Positions 55,730 to 64,000 of a DNA stretch of 64,000 nt are shown piece after piece. Source of the DNA: Nostoc sp. CMAA1605. Lineage in GTDB: Bacteria; Cyanobacteriota; Cyanobacteriia; Cyanobacteriales; Nostocaceae. Each line of letters starts with the position of its first letter. Positions within the stretch are counted from its first letter, which is position 1. The translations under genes were made by a program, and so were the position numbers. The stretch covers positions 1 to 64,000 of the forward strand of contig NZ_PJIZ01000037.1 of the NCBI RefSeq assembly GCF_021596505.1. Reading direction: 5' to 3'. The notes under the pieces are model-generated. The model saw only the letters and a program-made list of their open reading frames with translations, was not told the origin of the DNA and made no database searches.

Positions 55730-57121
55730 ATGAATCATTCTGGTACATTTACCACACTACGTCCTCAGAGTTTATTAAGACAACTAGCGAGTTGTTTAGA
55801 CACCACTTGTTTACAAGTTGTCAGTAACTTTGTTACTTGGTCAATTTATCTAGAAAATGGCACAATCACCTATGCTACTCATACAGTAGAACCCTTTGAC
55901 AAATTAGAACGTCATTTGCGTCGCCTCAGTCAACAATTTCCTTTAGTCACTCCACAGGTACGTGTTCAGTTACGCTTGCTATTTGAAACTGATTTATACA
56001 AACAAATTAATGAGCAGCAAGATACTGATATCATTCAGCCACAAGATTATCAAGCAATTCAATGGCTGATTAACCAGAAATATTTAGATCAGCAACAGGC
56101 TACAGTATTAATTCAGGAATTAGTCAAAGAAGTTATCGAGTCATTTTTGCTCATTAATACTGGTAATTATGAATTAAGTGACTCATCACAAAAGTTACCT
56201 GTAATTTGTCGTTTAGATACCACAAGAGTCATAGAACGTTGTCAAAAGAGATTGCAAAATTGGCAGACTTATTTACCCAAATTTACTTCTCATTATCAGC
56301 GTCCCTATTTGTTGCTAAGTCACACAATCCCTGGTAAAAGTTCTCCCGAATTACAACCCCAATTAACTTACTGGATGAAGGGTTTTAGTCTGCGTCATCT
56401 TGCTGTGATTATGAATCAAGATGAAATGCAACTAGCACAATATTTATACCCTTACATCATTGCAGGGGAGATTATTTTACATGAACCAGATCCACCATTT
56501 GATCAGTTACCCAAGATGGTGACAGAATTACCAGAAACTCCTGAATATACAACAGCATTGTTAGAGAAAAAGTTAGTTGAGACAGTTGTAGAACTCAGTA
56601 GCAATGCTACGCCTATCACCCCGATTGTAGAGATCGAAAATGTTGCTATTGTCAAGCGATCGCAGATTTCCACTGCTACAACAGCAACCAACAAAGAACT
56701 AAATAACACGAACTCTTCTCCTGAAAGAGTAATTCCCGCTACCGTTACTCCAGAAAAACTCTACAAAATCGTATCTGTAGATGACAGTCCCACAATTTTA
56801 AAAGAAATTAGTTATTTTTTAGAGACGGAAAACTTCACTGTCATTACCATTAGTGACCCCTTAAAAGCGGCGATGTCAATTATTAGGCACAAACCAGACT
56901 TAATTTTATTAGATTTGAATATGGCAGGAATTGATGGTTATGAACTGTGCAGAATTATCCGTAATAATTCGATGTTTAAAAATACGCCGATTATTTTTGT
57001 GACAGGCTATAAAGGCATAGTAGATAAAGTCAAAGCTAGATTGGTAGGTGCGTCAGGATATCTAACTAAACCATTCACCCGTGCGGAATTGTTGAAAATG
57101 GTGTTTATGCACTTGACGTAA
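55730..57121 (+). CDS. PatA-type response regulator (PATAN + REC)
   Basis: A 463 aa protein. The N-terminal part (about 1-190, starting GTFTTLRPQSLLRQLA) matches the PATAN/DUF4388-like region of the cyanobacterial PatA/PixG family. A middle region (about 190-340) ends in a low-complexity linker. The C-terminal receiver domain (about 345-463) has VDDSPT, phospho-acceptor Asp395 in LILLDLNM, VTGY and the conserved Lys in LTKPF. There is no DNA-binding domain, so it works through protein contacts. ATG 55730 is preferred to a TTG two codons earlier. The sensor kinase gene 180 bases downstream on the same strand is the likely partner. Confidence 0.88.
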   Translation: MNHSGTFTTLRPQSLLRQLASCLDTTCLQVVSNFVTWSIYLENGTITYATHTVEPFDKLERHLRRLSQQFPLVTPQVRVQLRLLFETDLYKQINEQQDTDIIQPQDYQAIQWLINQKYLDQQQATVLIQELVKEVIESFLLINTGNYELSDSSQKLPVICRLDTTRVIERCQKRLQNWQTYLPKFTSHYQRPYLLLSHTIPGKSSPELQPQLTYWMKGFSLRHLAVIMNQDEMQLAQYLYPYIIAGEIILHEPDPPFDQLPKMVTELPETPEYTTALLEKKLVETVVELSSNATPITPIVEIENVAIVKRSQISTATTATNKELNNTNSSPERVIPATVTPEKLYKIVSVDDSPTILKEISYFLETENFTVITISDPLKAAMSIIRHKPDLILLDLNMAGIDGYELCRIIRNNSMFKNTPIIFVTGYKGIVDKVKARLVGASGYLTKPFTRAELLKMVFMHLT

Positions 57122-57300
57122 TGGAAGTTGAGTGTTGAGCAAGTATGGTATTGCAGTTAAACACTTAAACCCTTAAACTCCTACATCTTTAGATCCGTTT
57201 TGAATTTTGCATTCTGTAACTGGGAATACTAACCATGTAGCTATCAAGCTTTGCTGATGGTTTTGAATTGCCTGTATTTGGGAATTGGCAAAGATTCCAA

Positions 57301-59505
57301 ATGGAAACAGAGATGAAAAAGTATAAACTCAGAAAATTTACAGCCTTCCCACTACAGATGGTGCTGATTGTTCCGTTTGTGCTGCAAATTTTCGGTGCAG
57401 TGAGTTTAGTAGGCTACTTGTCCTTTAAAAATGGACGAAAAGAAGTGCAGGAATTGGTTAATAAATTGATGGATCGAACCAATGATATGGTTGAGCAACA
57501 CCTTAACTCTTATCTGGCTATTCCCCACAAGATTAACCAAATTAATGCTGATGCGATCGCAATGGGATTATTGGATGTGCGCGATCGCAAAACTCTCGGC
57601 AAGCATTTTTGGAAACTGATGCAAGTCTATGACCTAACCTACATCGGCACTGGACTGACAACAGGTGAAGGCGCAGGTGCGGCTCGTTACGATGGCAAAA
57701 CAGTAACGATTGATGATTGGGGAGCTAAGTTACCAAATAACGCCAAAAACTATGCTACTGATGACCAAGGCAATCGCACTCGCGTCAATAGCACCTACGA
57801 CTACAATAACTTTCATGAAAGTTGGTACACAGAACCAATCAAAGCAGGTAAACCTATTTGGTCACGGATCTACATTTGGAATAGTAATCAGGAATCTTAT
57901 ATTACAGCAAGTACAGGTCGTCCCATATATGATGCTCAAAACCGATTGCTGGGAATGGTTGGTTCTGATATTCATCTGTTGAAACTGAGTGAATTTTTAC
58001 GGCGGTTGGATGTTAGCCGCTCAGGACAAGTTTTCATTATGGAACGCAATGGGATGTTGATTGCCAATTCCAGCACTGAGCAACCATTCACTATAGTTAA
58101 TCAGAAGATTCAACGCTTGCAAGCTACTGACAGCCCAGATCCCGCAGTCAAAGAAATTGCCAAACAGATTCAACAACGAGTACATGGGTTGGAGTCAATT
58201 ACTGCGCCTCGGAAATTAGAACTCAAATTGCGGGGAGAACGTCATTTTGTCTATGTTACCCCCTGGCATGATCAATATGGATTAGATTGGCTGGTGGTGG
58301 TAAGTTTACCAGAAAAAGCTTTTATGGCTAACATCAATGCCAATAAACAAACTACGATCTCGCTTTGCTTAGGGGCATTAGGTACAGCAACTATCATCGG
58401 TTATCTCACATCCATCTGGATTACCCGCCCGATTTTGCGAATCAAATTGGCAAGTCAGGCGATCGCATCAGGTAAATTAGACCAAACAGTTGATCACAGT
58501 AATATTCAAGAACTTAACATCCTTGCCCAATCTTTTAATTATATGGCAGGGCAATTAAATGAACTTTTTACTGCCATTGAAGCTAGTAACACAGAACTAG
58601 AAGACAGGGTAGAAGAACGTACTATTGAACTCAAAACAACTTTAAGTGAGTTACAACGCACCCAAGCCCAGGTAATTCAAAGCGAAAAAATGTCCAGTTT
58701 GGGACAGTTAGTGGCAGGTGTCGCCCATGAAATTAATAATCCAGTGAACTTTATTCATGGCAATATTACTCACCTTCATGAGTACACTCAAGATTTGCTG
58801 AGGATGATTCACCTGTACCAAGAACGTCATCCTGATGATGACCCAGAAATAAACGCTCTAGCTGAAGAAATTGATTTAGAATTTTTGACCGACGATTTGC
58901 AGAAGATGTTATCTTCTATGAAAATGGGAACTGATCGCATCCGTAGCATTGTCCTCTCATTGCGGAATTTTTCGCGTATGGATGAGGCAGAATTTAAAGC
59001 AGTGAACATTCATGAAGGAATCGAAAGTACGCTGTTAATTCTGCAACACCGTCTAAAAAATCAACCAGAATTGCCAGCAATTGAAGTCATCCGTGACTAT
59101 GGCAATCTACCACTAGTAGAATGCTATCCTGGACAACTGAATCAAGTGTTCATGAATATTTTGGTCAACGCCATCGATGCCTTAGATGAAGTCAACCTCA
59201 AGCACACTCATGAGGAAAAAAAGGCTAATCCCAGTCAAATTACTATCCGTACATCTGCTAACGATCATCAATGGGTAGAAATTGCGATCGCTGATAATGG
59301 GACAGGAATACCTGAACCATTGAAAAACCGCATTTTTGACCCCTTCTTTACCACCAAACCCATAGGTAAAGGTACGGGAATGGGTATGGCTATCAGCTAC
59401 CAAATCATTACCGAAAAGCATGGTGGCAAATTAGAGTGCTTCTCAAAACTAGGCACAGGCACAGAGTTGATCATTCAAATACCAATCAAACAGAATGGGC
59501 ATTAG
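57301..59505 (+). CDS. Sensor histidine kinase (Cache-HAMP-HisKA-HATPase)
   Basis: A 734 aa membrane sensor. There is a TM helix at about 12-35, an extracytoplasmic dCache-type domain (about 40-340, with the VGSDIHLLKLSEFL region), and a second TM helix at about 352-374. HAMP (about 375-430), a coiled coil, and the kinase core follow, with VAHEINNP (His476), NQVFMNILVNAID, DNGTGI and GTGMGMAI. The kinase core is of the same subfamily as the giant kinase at 44597. The start is set at ATG 57301; a Met four codons later is also possible. It pairs with the PatA-type regulator just upstream. Confidence 0.9.
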   Translation: METEMKKYKLRKFTAFPLQMVLIVPFVLQIFGAVSLVGYLSFKNGRKEVQELVNKLMDRTNDMVEQHLNSYLAIPHKINQINADAIAMGLLDVRDRKTLGKHFWKLMQVYDLTYIGTGLTTGEGAGAARYDGKTVTIDDWGAKLPNNAKNYATDDQGNRTRVNSTYDYNNFHESWYTEPIKAGKPIWSRIYIWNSNQESYITASTGRPIYDAQNRLLGMVGSDIHLLKLSEFLRRLDVSRSGQVFIMERNGMLIANSSTEQPFTIVNQKIQRLQATDSPDPAVKEIAKQIQQRVHGLESITAPRKLELKLRGERHFVYVTPWHDQYGLDWLVVVSLPEKAFMANINANKQTTISLCLGALGTATIIGYLTSIWITRPILRIKLASQAIASGKLDQTVDHSNIQELNILAQSFNYMAGQLNELFTAIEASNTELEDRVEERTIELKTTLSELQRTQAQVIQSEKMSSLGQLVAGVAHEINNPVNFIHGNITHLHEYTQDLLRMIHLYQERHPDDDPEINALAEEIDLEFLTDDLQKMLSSMKMGTDRIRSIVLSLRNFSRMDEAEFKAVNIHEGIESTLLILQHRLKNQPELPAIEVIRDYGNLPLVECYPGQLNQVFMNILVNAIDALDEVNLKHTHEEKKANPSQITIRTSANDHQWVEIAIADNGTGIPEPLKNRIFDPFFTTKPIGKGTGMGMAISYQIITEKHGGKLECFSKLGTGTELIIQIPIKQNGH

Positions 59506-59528
59506 AATAGGGTGTTGACTCTGCGCTC

Positions 59529-59712
59529 ACACCATTTCACGAAAAATCTGATACAGATTTAAACCTTGAAAATCTTGCTGCATCTAGGTTTTTTAATTGC
59601 GTTAGCGTAGCGGGACGTTAGTCCATTGCGTTAGCGGAAGCGGGGCGTTTAGCCCATTGCGAATTGCGAATTGCGAATTGCGAATTGCGAATTGCGAATT
59701 GCGAATTGGTAT
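59529..59712. mobile_element. MITE-like element with GCGTTAGCGG core, copy 5
   Basis: Left end ACCATTTCACGAAAA, right end GCGAATTGGTAT. The inside has GCGTTAGCGGAAGCGGGGCG then GTTTAGCCCATTGCG, the same core as at 50989, followed by six GCGAATT units. It lies between the histidine kinase and the deiminase gene. Confidence 0.5.
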
Positions 59713-59734
59713 CACACCCCATTCTCCCTTTGTT

Positions 59735-61732
59735 TCAAGGCAAAAATGTAGGCTCAATCTCCCACCATTTTTGGGCAAAAGGTTGGCGACGTGTATTAGT
59801 TCCGCAATGAATTTCACCTCGTTTGCGGAAGTAGGGTTCCCAATCATCGATGAAGTGACAAACTAAACCCAACGGTTCTAAAACTTGTCGTACATAAGCC
59901 TCAAATTGACATTGATGATCCAACTTCGGCCCGAATGGTTTGGGAATACCAAGGTGCTGATTGAGGACAATCATGTTAACCATGTTTGGTAAAAAAGTTT
60001 CGGCTCTACCCTTGCCATCATCTCTAAATAAAGCAGGTAGTTCAATAATATCTTCGTCGCTTAATTCTAATTCTTGTTTGAGGATTTCTCGATTCCAATG
60101 AATGTGTTCTTGATATGTTTGATTTTGGTTGGTTAAATCTTGATTATCGAGAATATCTGCAATAGTAATATCGGCTGGTTTTCTGTCGAGTTTTTTGCCT
60201 TCTCTTAAGAATAATTGACCATGACCTTGCTCTCGCAGATGCTTGATAATGTTATAAGCTTGGTTGGGACTGGCTAATAGTAATTTAAATCCTTTATCGG
60301 TAGGTGCGGGGACAAAGGTCATAAACTCATCAATATGTCCTACACTTAGCCAGTCTGAAAAGATTTCTAGGGGTGCTTGAATTTTTTGAGCATAGAGAAA
60401 ATCTCGCAATACTCTTAACATCCGCCGTGGTTCGGGGATAATATCCTTGCGAGTCCCACCGAAAATCAAGCGCCCCAAGGGATAGTGAACACCTTTAACT
60501 GTCACTGGCGGAGAAACTTCTAAATTCCCAAAAGAGTCTAATTTTGTGGCTAAATAGCGACTTTTACGGGTGAGATAACCAAAGTCAATCCCTAATAGTC
60601 TGCGTTTGGGAAATTCTGCGAGTCCGCGATCGCGTGGGGAATCAAAGACGACAGGAAGTAGATGTCCTGGGGCTTGAGTGTAACCAATTTCAATCTCGTC
60701 TTGCACCCAGGGATCATCTTGATGAAACTCATAGGGGATAATATCAAGTTGAGCGTTGGCTTGAGCAACAACTTTTCTCAGTTCATCAATAAATTCTTTG
60801 TTCTCGCCAGTAGATAACCGCGAAACAAAGACTGTAATTGGCGATAAAGTATTAGGAGTCATGATCCAAGGTGCAACTCGAAATACTACGCGATCGCTAT
60901 ACACAGATTTACCATCTTTGACCAGACTTAAACTAATTTCAACTAAGCCGTCAAAATCAAAATCAGGATAACTCAACCCTTCAATCGCTAAAATAATATC
61001 CCGATCAGTATCCCTGATTCTCGCTCTAGAAATACCAGGGCCAATTAACTCATAACCGTCTCGATCTAATTCGTCATAAATGCGAATGCGCTGGGTAGTG
61101 TCTTTACTAACTGATAACTCTAGTTCATATCCAGCCGGTAAATTTCTCAGCCCAGCTTTACGCACAATCATGAAGCTAAAATCTTTCAGGTCAAGTAGTC
61201 CTTGAATTAAACTCGCTTCGTTATCACTCCGACCATCAGAATAAACGATATCGCGATCGCTATTCACTAATAAAACTGCACCATGGCCATTACTTCCCCA
61301 TTCCCAATCACTTTTATGGGGGTTGTTAGCTTCAATAATCCCGTCTCTATCAGCATCAACATCAAGACAAACTTGCACTGCCGTCAAATCAATCCGCAAT
61401 TGTTTGAGCAGACTACCATGATCATCTTGAAAAGTAATTTGTAAACTCCGGTCTGCAATTTGATCACTAAATGTTCTAGCTAGCAGATAAATTTGCGGAA
61501 TTTGTGTGAGAAACAAGGGAGTTTGTGTAGCAATTACTTGGTGATGATCACCCAATAATTCTATTTCTCCTGTTGTTTTAAAAATCACGACTGTACTTTG
61601 TGGTGGAGCTAGCGTTTTTAAAGAAATTTGCACTAGTCTACCAACTACAAGTACATCTTCATAGTTACCACTACGTTTTCTATTACTCAAGCGATGCTCA
61701 TCTAAGGCTGCCAATTCTAGTAATTCAGTCAT
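59735..61732 (-). CDS. Protein-arginine deiminase (PAD family)
   Basis: A 665 aa enzyme of the PAD family, converting protein arginine to citrulline in a calcium-dependent reaction. All four catalytic residues align with human PAD4 (Asp350, His471, Asp473, Cys645): Asp345 in WVQDEIEIGY, His466 and Asp468 in VGHIDEFM, and Cys643 in GEIHCGTNT. The middle domain has an Asp/Asn-rich stretch (DVDADRDGIIEANN, about 125-138) resembling the PAD calcium sites. Length equals that of animal PADs (about 663). The N-terminal domain is beta-rich and weakly conserved. It has no close partner gene and its own upstream region. The physiological target in cyanobacteria is not known. It lacks a signal peptide, so it should act in the cytoplasm. 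Confidence 0.92.
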   Translation of the reverse strand: MTELLELAALDEHRLSNRKRSGNYEDVLVVGRLVQISLKTLAPPQSTVVIFKTTGEIELLGDHHQVIATQTPLFLTQIPQIYLLARTFSDQIADRSLQITFQDDHGSLLKQLRIDLTAVQVCLDVDADRDGIIEANNPHKSDWEWGSNGHGAVLLVNSDRDIVYSDGRSDNEASLIQGLLDLKDFSFMIVRKAGLRNLPAGYELELSVSKDTTQRIRIYDELDRDGYELIGPGISRARIRDTDRDIILAIEGLSYPDFDFDGLVEISLSLVKDGKSVYSDRVVFRVAPWIMTPNTLSPITVFVSRLSTGENKEFIDELRKVVAQANAQLDIIPYEFHQDDPWVQDEIEIGYTQAPGHLLPVVFDSPRDRGLAEFPKRRLLGIDFGYLTRKSRYLATKLDSFGNLEVSPPVTVKGVHYPLGRLIFGGTRKDIIPEPRRMLRVLRDFLYAQKIQAPLEIFSDWLSVGHIDEFMTFVPAPTDKGFKLLLASPNQAYNIIKHLREQGHGQLFLREGKKLDRKPADITIADILDNQDLTNQNQTYQEHIHWNREILKQELELSDEDIIELPALFRDDGKGRAETFLPNMVNMIVLNQHLGIPKPFGPKLDHQCQFEAYVRQVLEPLGLVCHFIDDWEPYFRKRGEIHCGTNTRRQPFAQKWWEIEPTFLP

Positions 61733-62444
61733 AAGATTAATTGAGTTTATCTTGCTATAGAACAGACTTCAACTAACTAAACCACCTTAATCGCTTTGAA
61801 ATGATTTTGAGAATTTGTTGATTTTTTTTAGAAAAACGAAATATTGCTAAATTTACTTATGTTGTCTCACTGATTCTATACTAATTTCAAAAATTGATAA
61901 CAATTTGATTAATAAATTTTTCTGATACAAGTAGCCATCATGAACCGCGTATACAAGAAGACATGAAAAAGTCTTTCCCTCACACCCCTTTTTCAATTCA
62001 GATATACTACTTATCCCTATTTATGATCACGAACAATCCACAATAATTTTTAATATACTTAATTTAATTTATACACTCTATTTGGAGTGACGCACTTTTG
62101 GGAAAAACCCTATCTTTCTCAATCAGCACCTTGTTCTTATATTTAAATGTAGCCGGAAAAGCCTATTTACTAAAGTCTTGATAGAATGCTATAGCGTTTC
62201 CTAGTCTACTGAAGTACAAATTTATCCGCTTACCCTGCGGGAAGCAAGCTATATCTGTGTTCATCTGCGTTTAATTATTGTCCTTTGTACGTCACTAGGG
62301 TAAAAAAGGCTATAATATCCTAATTAAATAATTAAATACGCTAAGTCTACTGATTTATAGTAGATTTTAATGTATTATCAACTTAGCTAACACAGCATTA
62401 GGACTAATCAGCTTAATATTTTACATAGTCAAGTGTAAAAATCT
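61733..62444. other. Long AT-rich intergenic region
   Basis: About 710 bases upstream of the deiminase gene (minus) and the small ORF (plus). It is AT-rich, with no repeats of the types seen elsewhere apart from weak dyads. No gene or RNA structure could be supported by eye. Confidence 0.45.
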
Positions 62445-62627
62445 ATGTTGGAATTTTTATTTCAGCACACGATGATCTATTGGCGAAAACCGTTAACTAA
62501 GAGATTTGCCAGTCAAAATTATTTACTATCAATTCCTTCTATAAAATTGCTGGGAGTGTTTATTAGTGGTTTAATATTCAGTTTTTTATTTACCGTTAAA
62601 GAATCGATGTTAATACCTGAGCAATAG
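62445..62627 (+). CDS. Small putative membrane protein, 60 aa
   Basis: An ATG-started frame encodes 60 residues with one hydrophobic segment (LLGVFISGLIFSFLFTV, about residues 35-51) and a basic N-terminal half. It lies 36 bases upstream of the nitroreductase gene on the same strand. No family is recognised, and AT-rich DNA readily gives such frames, so it may be spurious. Confidence 0.25.
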   Translation: MLEFLFQHTMIYWRKPLTKRFASQNYLLSIPSIKLLGVFISGLIFSFLFTVKESMLIPEQ

Positions 62628-62663
62628 GCCGCTTTTTCACCTAAAATCTAATAATTTGTAATT

Positions 62664-63486
62664 ATGACTAATCCTACTGATTTGCTTCATCGTCGCTATG
62701 GTGTAGACGCATTTAATGCAGATATTCCTTGGAACCAGACAATATCTAATTTGCTCTCTCACCGTTCCATTCGCGCTTACCTGAATGATCCTCTACCAAC
62801 AAACACTCTGGAAACTTTGATAGCATCTGCACAATCAGCATCTACTTCCTCTAATCTCCAGACGTGGAGTGTAGTTGCTGTTCAAGATACGACACGCAAG
62901 GAGAAGTTATCACAGTTGGCGAATAACCAAGCACATATTCGCCAGTGTCCTTTATTTTTGGTGTGGTTAGCAGATTTGGCAAGATTAACACACATTGCTG
63001 AAAACCAAGGATTACCCCATGAAGGTTTGAATTACCTGGAAATGTTCTTGATGGCGGCTATTGATGCTACATTAGCAGCACAAAATGCGGCGATCGCTGC
63101 TGAATCTTTGGGTTTGGGAACAGTCTACATTGGTGCATTACGTAATCGTCCAGAAGCAGTAGCAGAGGTTTTGAATTTACCACCCCATGTTGTTGCGGTG
63201 TTTGGGTTGTGTGTGGGTTATGCAGATTCATCTATTAATGTAGAAGTGAAACCACGTTTACCCCAAGCGGCCGGTATTACATCGGGAGACTTATCAGTTA
63301 GAAACACAAAAACAGGAAATTGAACTGTATAACCAAATCATGAAACAATTTTACAGTTCTCAACAGATGAATGTTGGTGGTGATTGGTCAGAACATTCAG
63401 CTAAACGCATAGCATTTCCTGAATCTCTATCGGGACGCGATCGCCTGCGAGAAGCCTTGAACAATCTGGGGTTTGAATTGCTTTAA
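62664..63486 (+). CDS. Nitroreductase family FMN oxidoreductase, with apparent +1 frameshift
   Basis: An NfrA-type NAD(P)H:flavin/nitro reductase of about 273 aa once repaired. Family signs are HRSIRAYLNDPLP at residues 31-43, SASTSSNLQTWSVVAV, AAIAAESLGLGTVYIGALRN and VFGLCVGYAD. The open frame ends at 63323 after KPRLPQAAG with a foreign tail. Removing one G of the GG at 63273-63274 continues the frame through VLHRETYQLETQ and on to a stop at 63484-63486 (end NNLGFELL), restoring the expected C-terminus. The break is either a sequencing error or a mutation that truncates about 50 residues of dimer-forming C-terminus. Confidence 0.85.
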
Positions 63487-63560
63487 CAAAGTCCTAATTG
63501 TGGGATGAATTTAAACACAAATCATCCCACTCAGAAATAACACCGAATTTTGAATTGATC

Positions 63561-64000
63561 TTACCGTTCTTGCTGAGTCGGTCGAATCAGAATTTCATTC
63601 ACATTCACATGGGGTGGCTGAGTTACTGCATAGGCGATCGCATTGGCGATATCTTCACTTTGCAGTGGTGTAATAGCTTTTAATCGTTCTTCAACATTTT
63701 TCTTCGCTACAGGATCGGTGACATGATTATTGATTTCCGTCTCCACCAAACCAGGCTCAATCACCGTGACACGGATGTTATCTTTTAACACTTCCTGACG
63801 TAATGCTTCGGAGATAGCATTAACTCCCCATTTAGTGGCGTTATATATCCCAACACCTGCGCGAGCTATGCGACCAGCTACTGATGAGATATTGACGATG
63901 TGACCACTACCTTGAGCTTGGAAGATGGGTAGAACAGCATGAGTAGTATAAAGCACACCAAAAACATTAACATCAAACATTCGCCGCCAGTCGGCAGTGT
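63561..64000 (-). CDS. Short-chain dehydrogenase/reductase, 5' part outside the window
   Basis: The C-terminal part of a classical SDR, truncated by the window edge; the first residues visible are before MFDVNVFGVLYTTHA. Visible motifs are NISSVAG (catalytic Ser), YNATKWG (Y-x3-K with the catalytic Tyr and Lys) and VIEPGLVETEI. The C-terminus EILIRPTQQER is typical of NADP-dependent SDRs of the YdfG/serine dehydrogenase type. The N-terminal TGxxxGxG nucleotide site must lie beyond position 64000. Substrate unknown. Confidence 0.9.
   Translation of the reverse strand, partial: TADWRRMFDVNVFGVLYTTHAVLPIFQAQGSGHIVNISSVAGRIARAGVGIYNATKWGVNAISEALRQEVLKDNIRVTVIEPGLVETEINNHVTDPVAKKNVEERLKAITPLQSEDIANAIAYAVTQPPHVNVNEILIRPTQQER

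Noticed and set aside
63498-63683. 61-residue plus-strand open frame
   Set aside because: Antisense to the confident SDR coding region.

Overview
The window looks like chromosomal DNA of a filamentous, heterocyst-forming cyanobacterium (Nostocales, Nostoc/Anabaena type). The signs are frequent HIP1 octamers (GCGATCGC), dense short tandem repeats between genes (CCCCAATC, TCAGCACTC, TCATTAGT and GGTGTAAG types), and above all an island that matches, in content and order, the heterocyst envelope polysaccharide (HEP) island known from Anabaena sp. PCC 7120. No phage, plasmid, transposase or CRISPR signal was seen.

Layout. 0.3-18.5 kb holds housekeeping genes: topA, aroQ (with a small overlapping gene in front), a PgpH-type HD phosphodiesterase, a GNAT acetyltransferase, a candidate small RNA with its own terminator, tRNA-Met and tRNA-Pro, an rpoZ operon, an adenosine-deaminase-like enzyme divergent from purA, rplY, a dienelactone hydrolase, a Uma2-type nuclease and an APH/P-loop kinase fusion. 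A YdcF protein follows. From 19.5 to 44.0 kb every gene lies on the minus strand and forms the HEP island. In transcription order it starts with nucleotide-sugar and modification genes (rfbF, an LhgO-like oxidase, an epimerase, a GT2, a PhyH-type oxygenase, rfbC, a SAF-domain dehydrogenase). Next come a GT4, a Wzc-type kinase, hepC, the hepA exporter, seven glycosyltransferases and a Wzy/O-antigen-ligase-like membrane protein. Together these would make, polymerise and export the heterocyst polysaccharide.

From 44.6 to 59.5 kb lies a signalling block. It has a giant Ser/Thr kinase-ATPase-GAF-histidine kinase and a VWA/PP2C/kinase-TPR trio that fits the TerY-P (YegI/YegK/YegL-like) phosphorylation triad. 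A PatA-type response regulator paired with a Cache-HAMP histidine kinase completes it. 59.7-64 kb holds a full-length protein-arginine deiminase with all four catalytic residues, a nitroreductase and the start-truncated end of a short-chain dehydrogenase.

Two genes carry apparent single-base frameshifts: purA lacks one G inside its P-loop region, and the nitroreductase has one extra G near its C-terminus. Each is repaired exactly by one base, so they are either sequencing errors in G runs or recent mutations. Intergenic DNA also carries several small inverted-repeat (MITE-like) families, the clearest having ATACCAATTC/GAATTGGTAT ends. Gene starts were moved to internal ATG codons wherever the longest frame opened at an implausible TTG or GTG.
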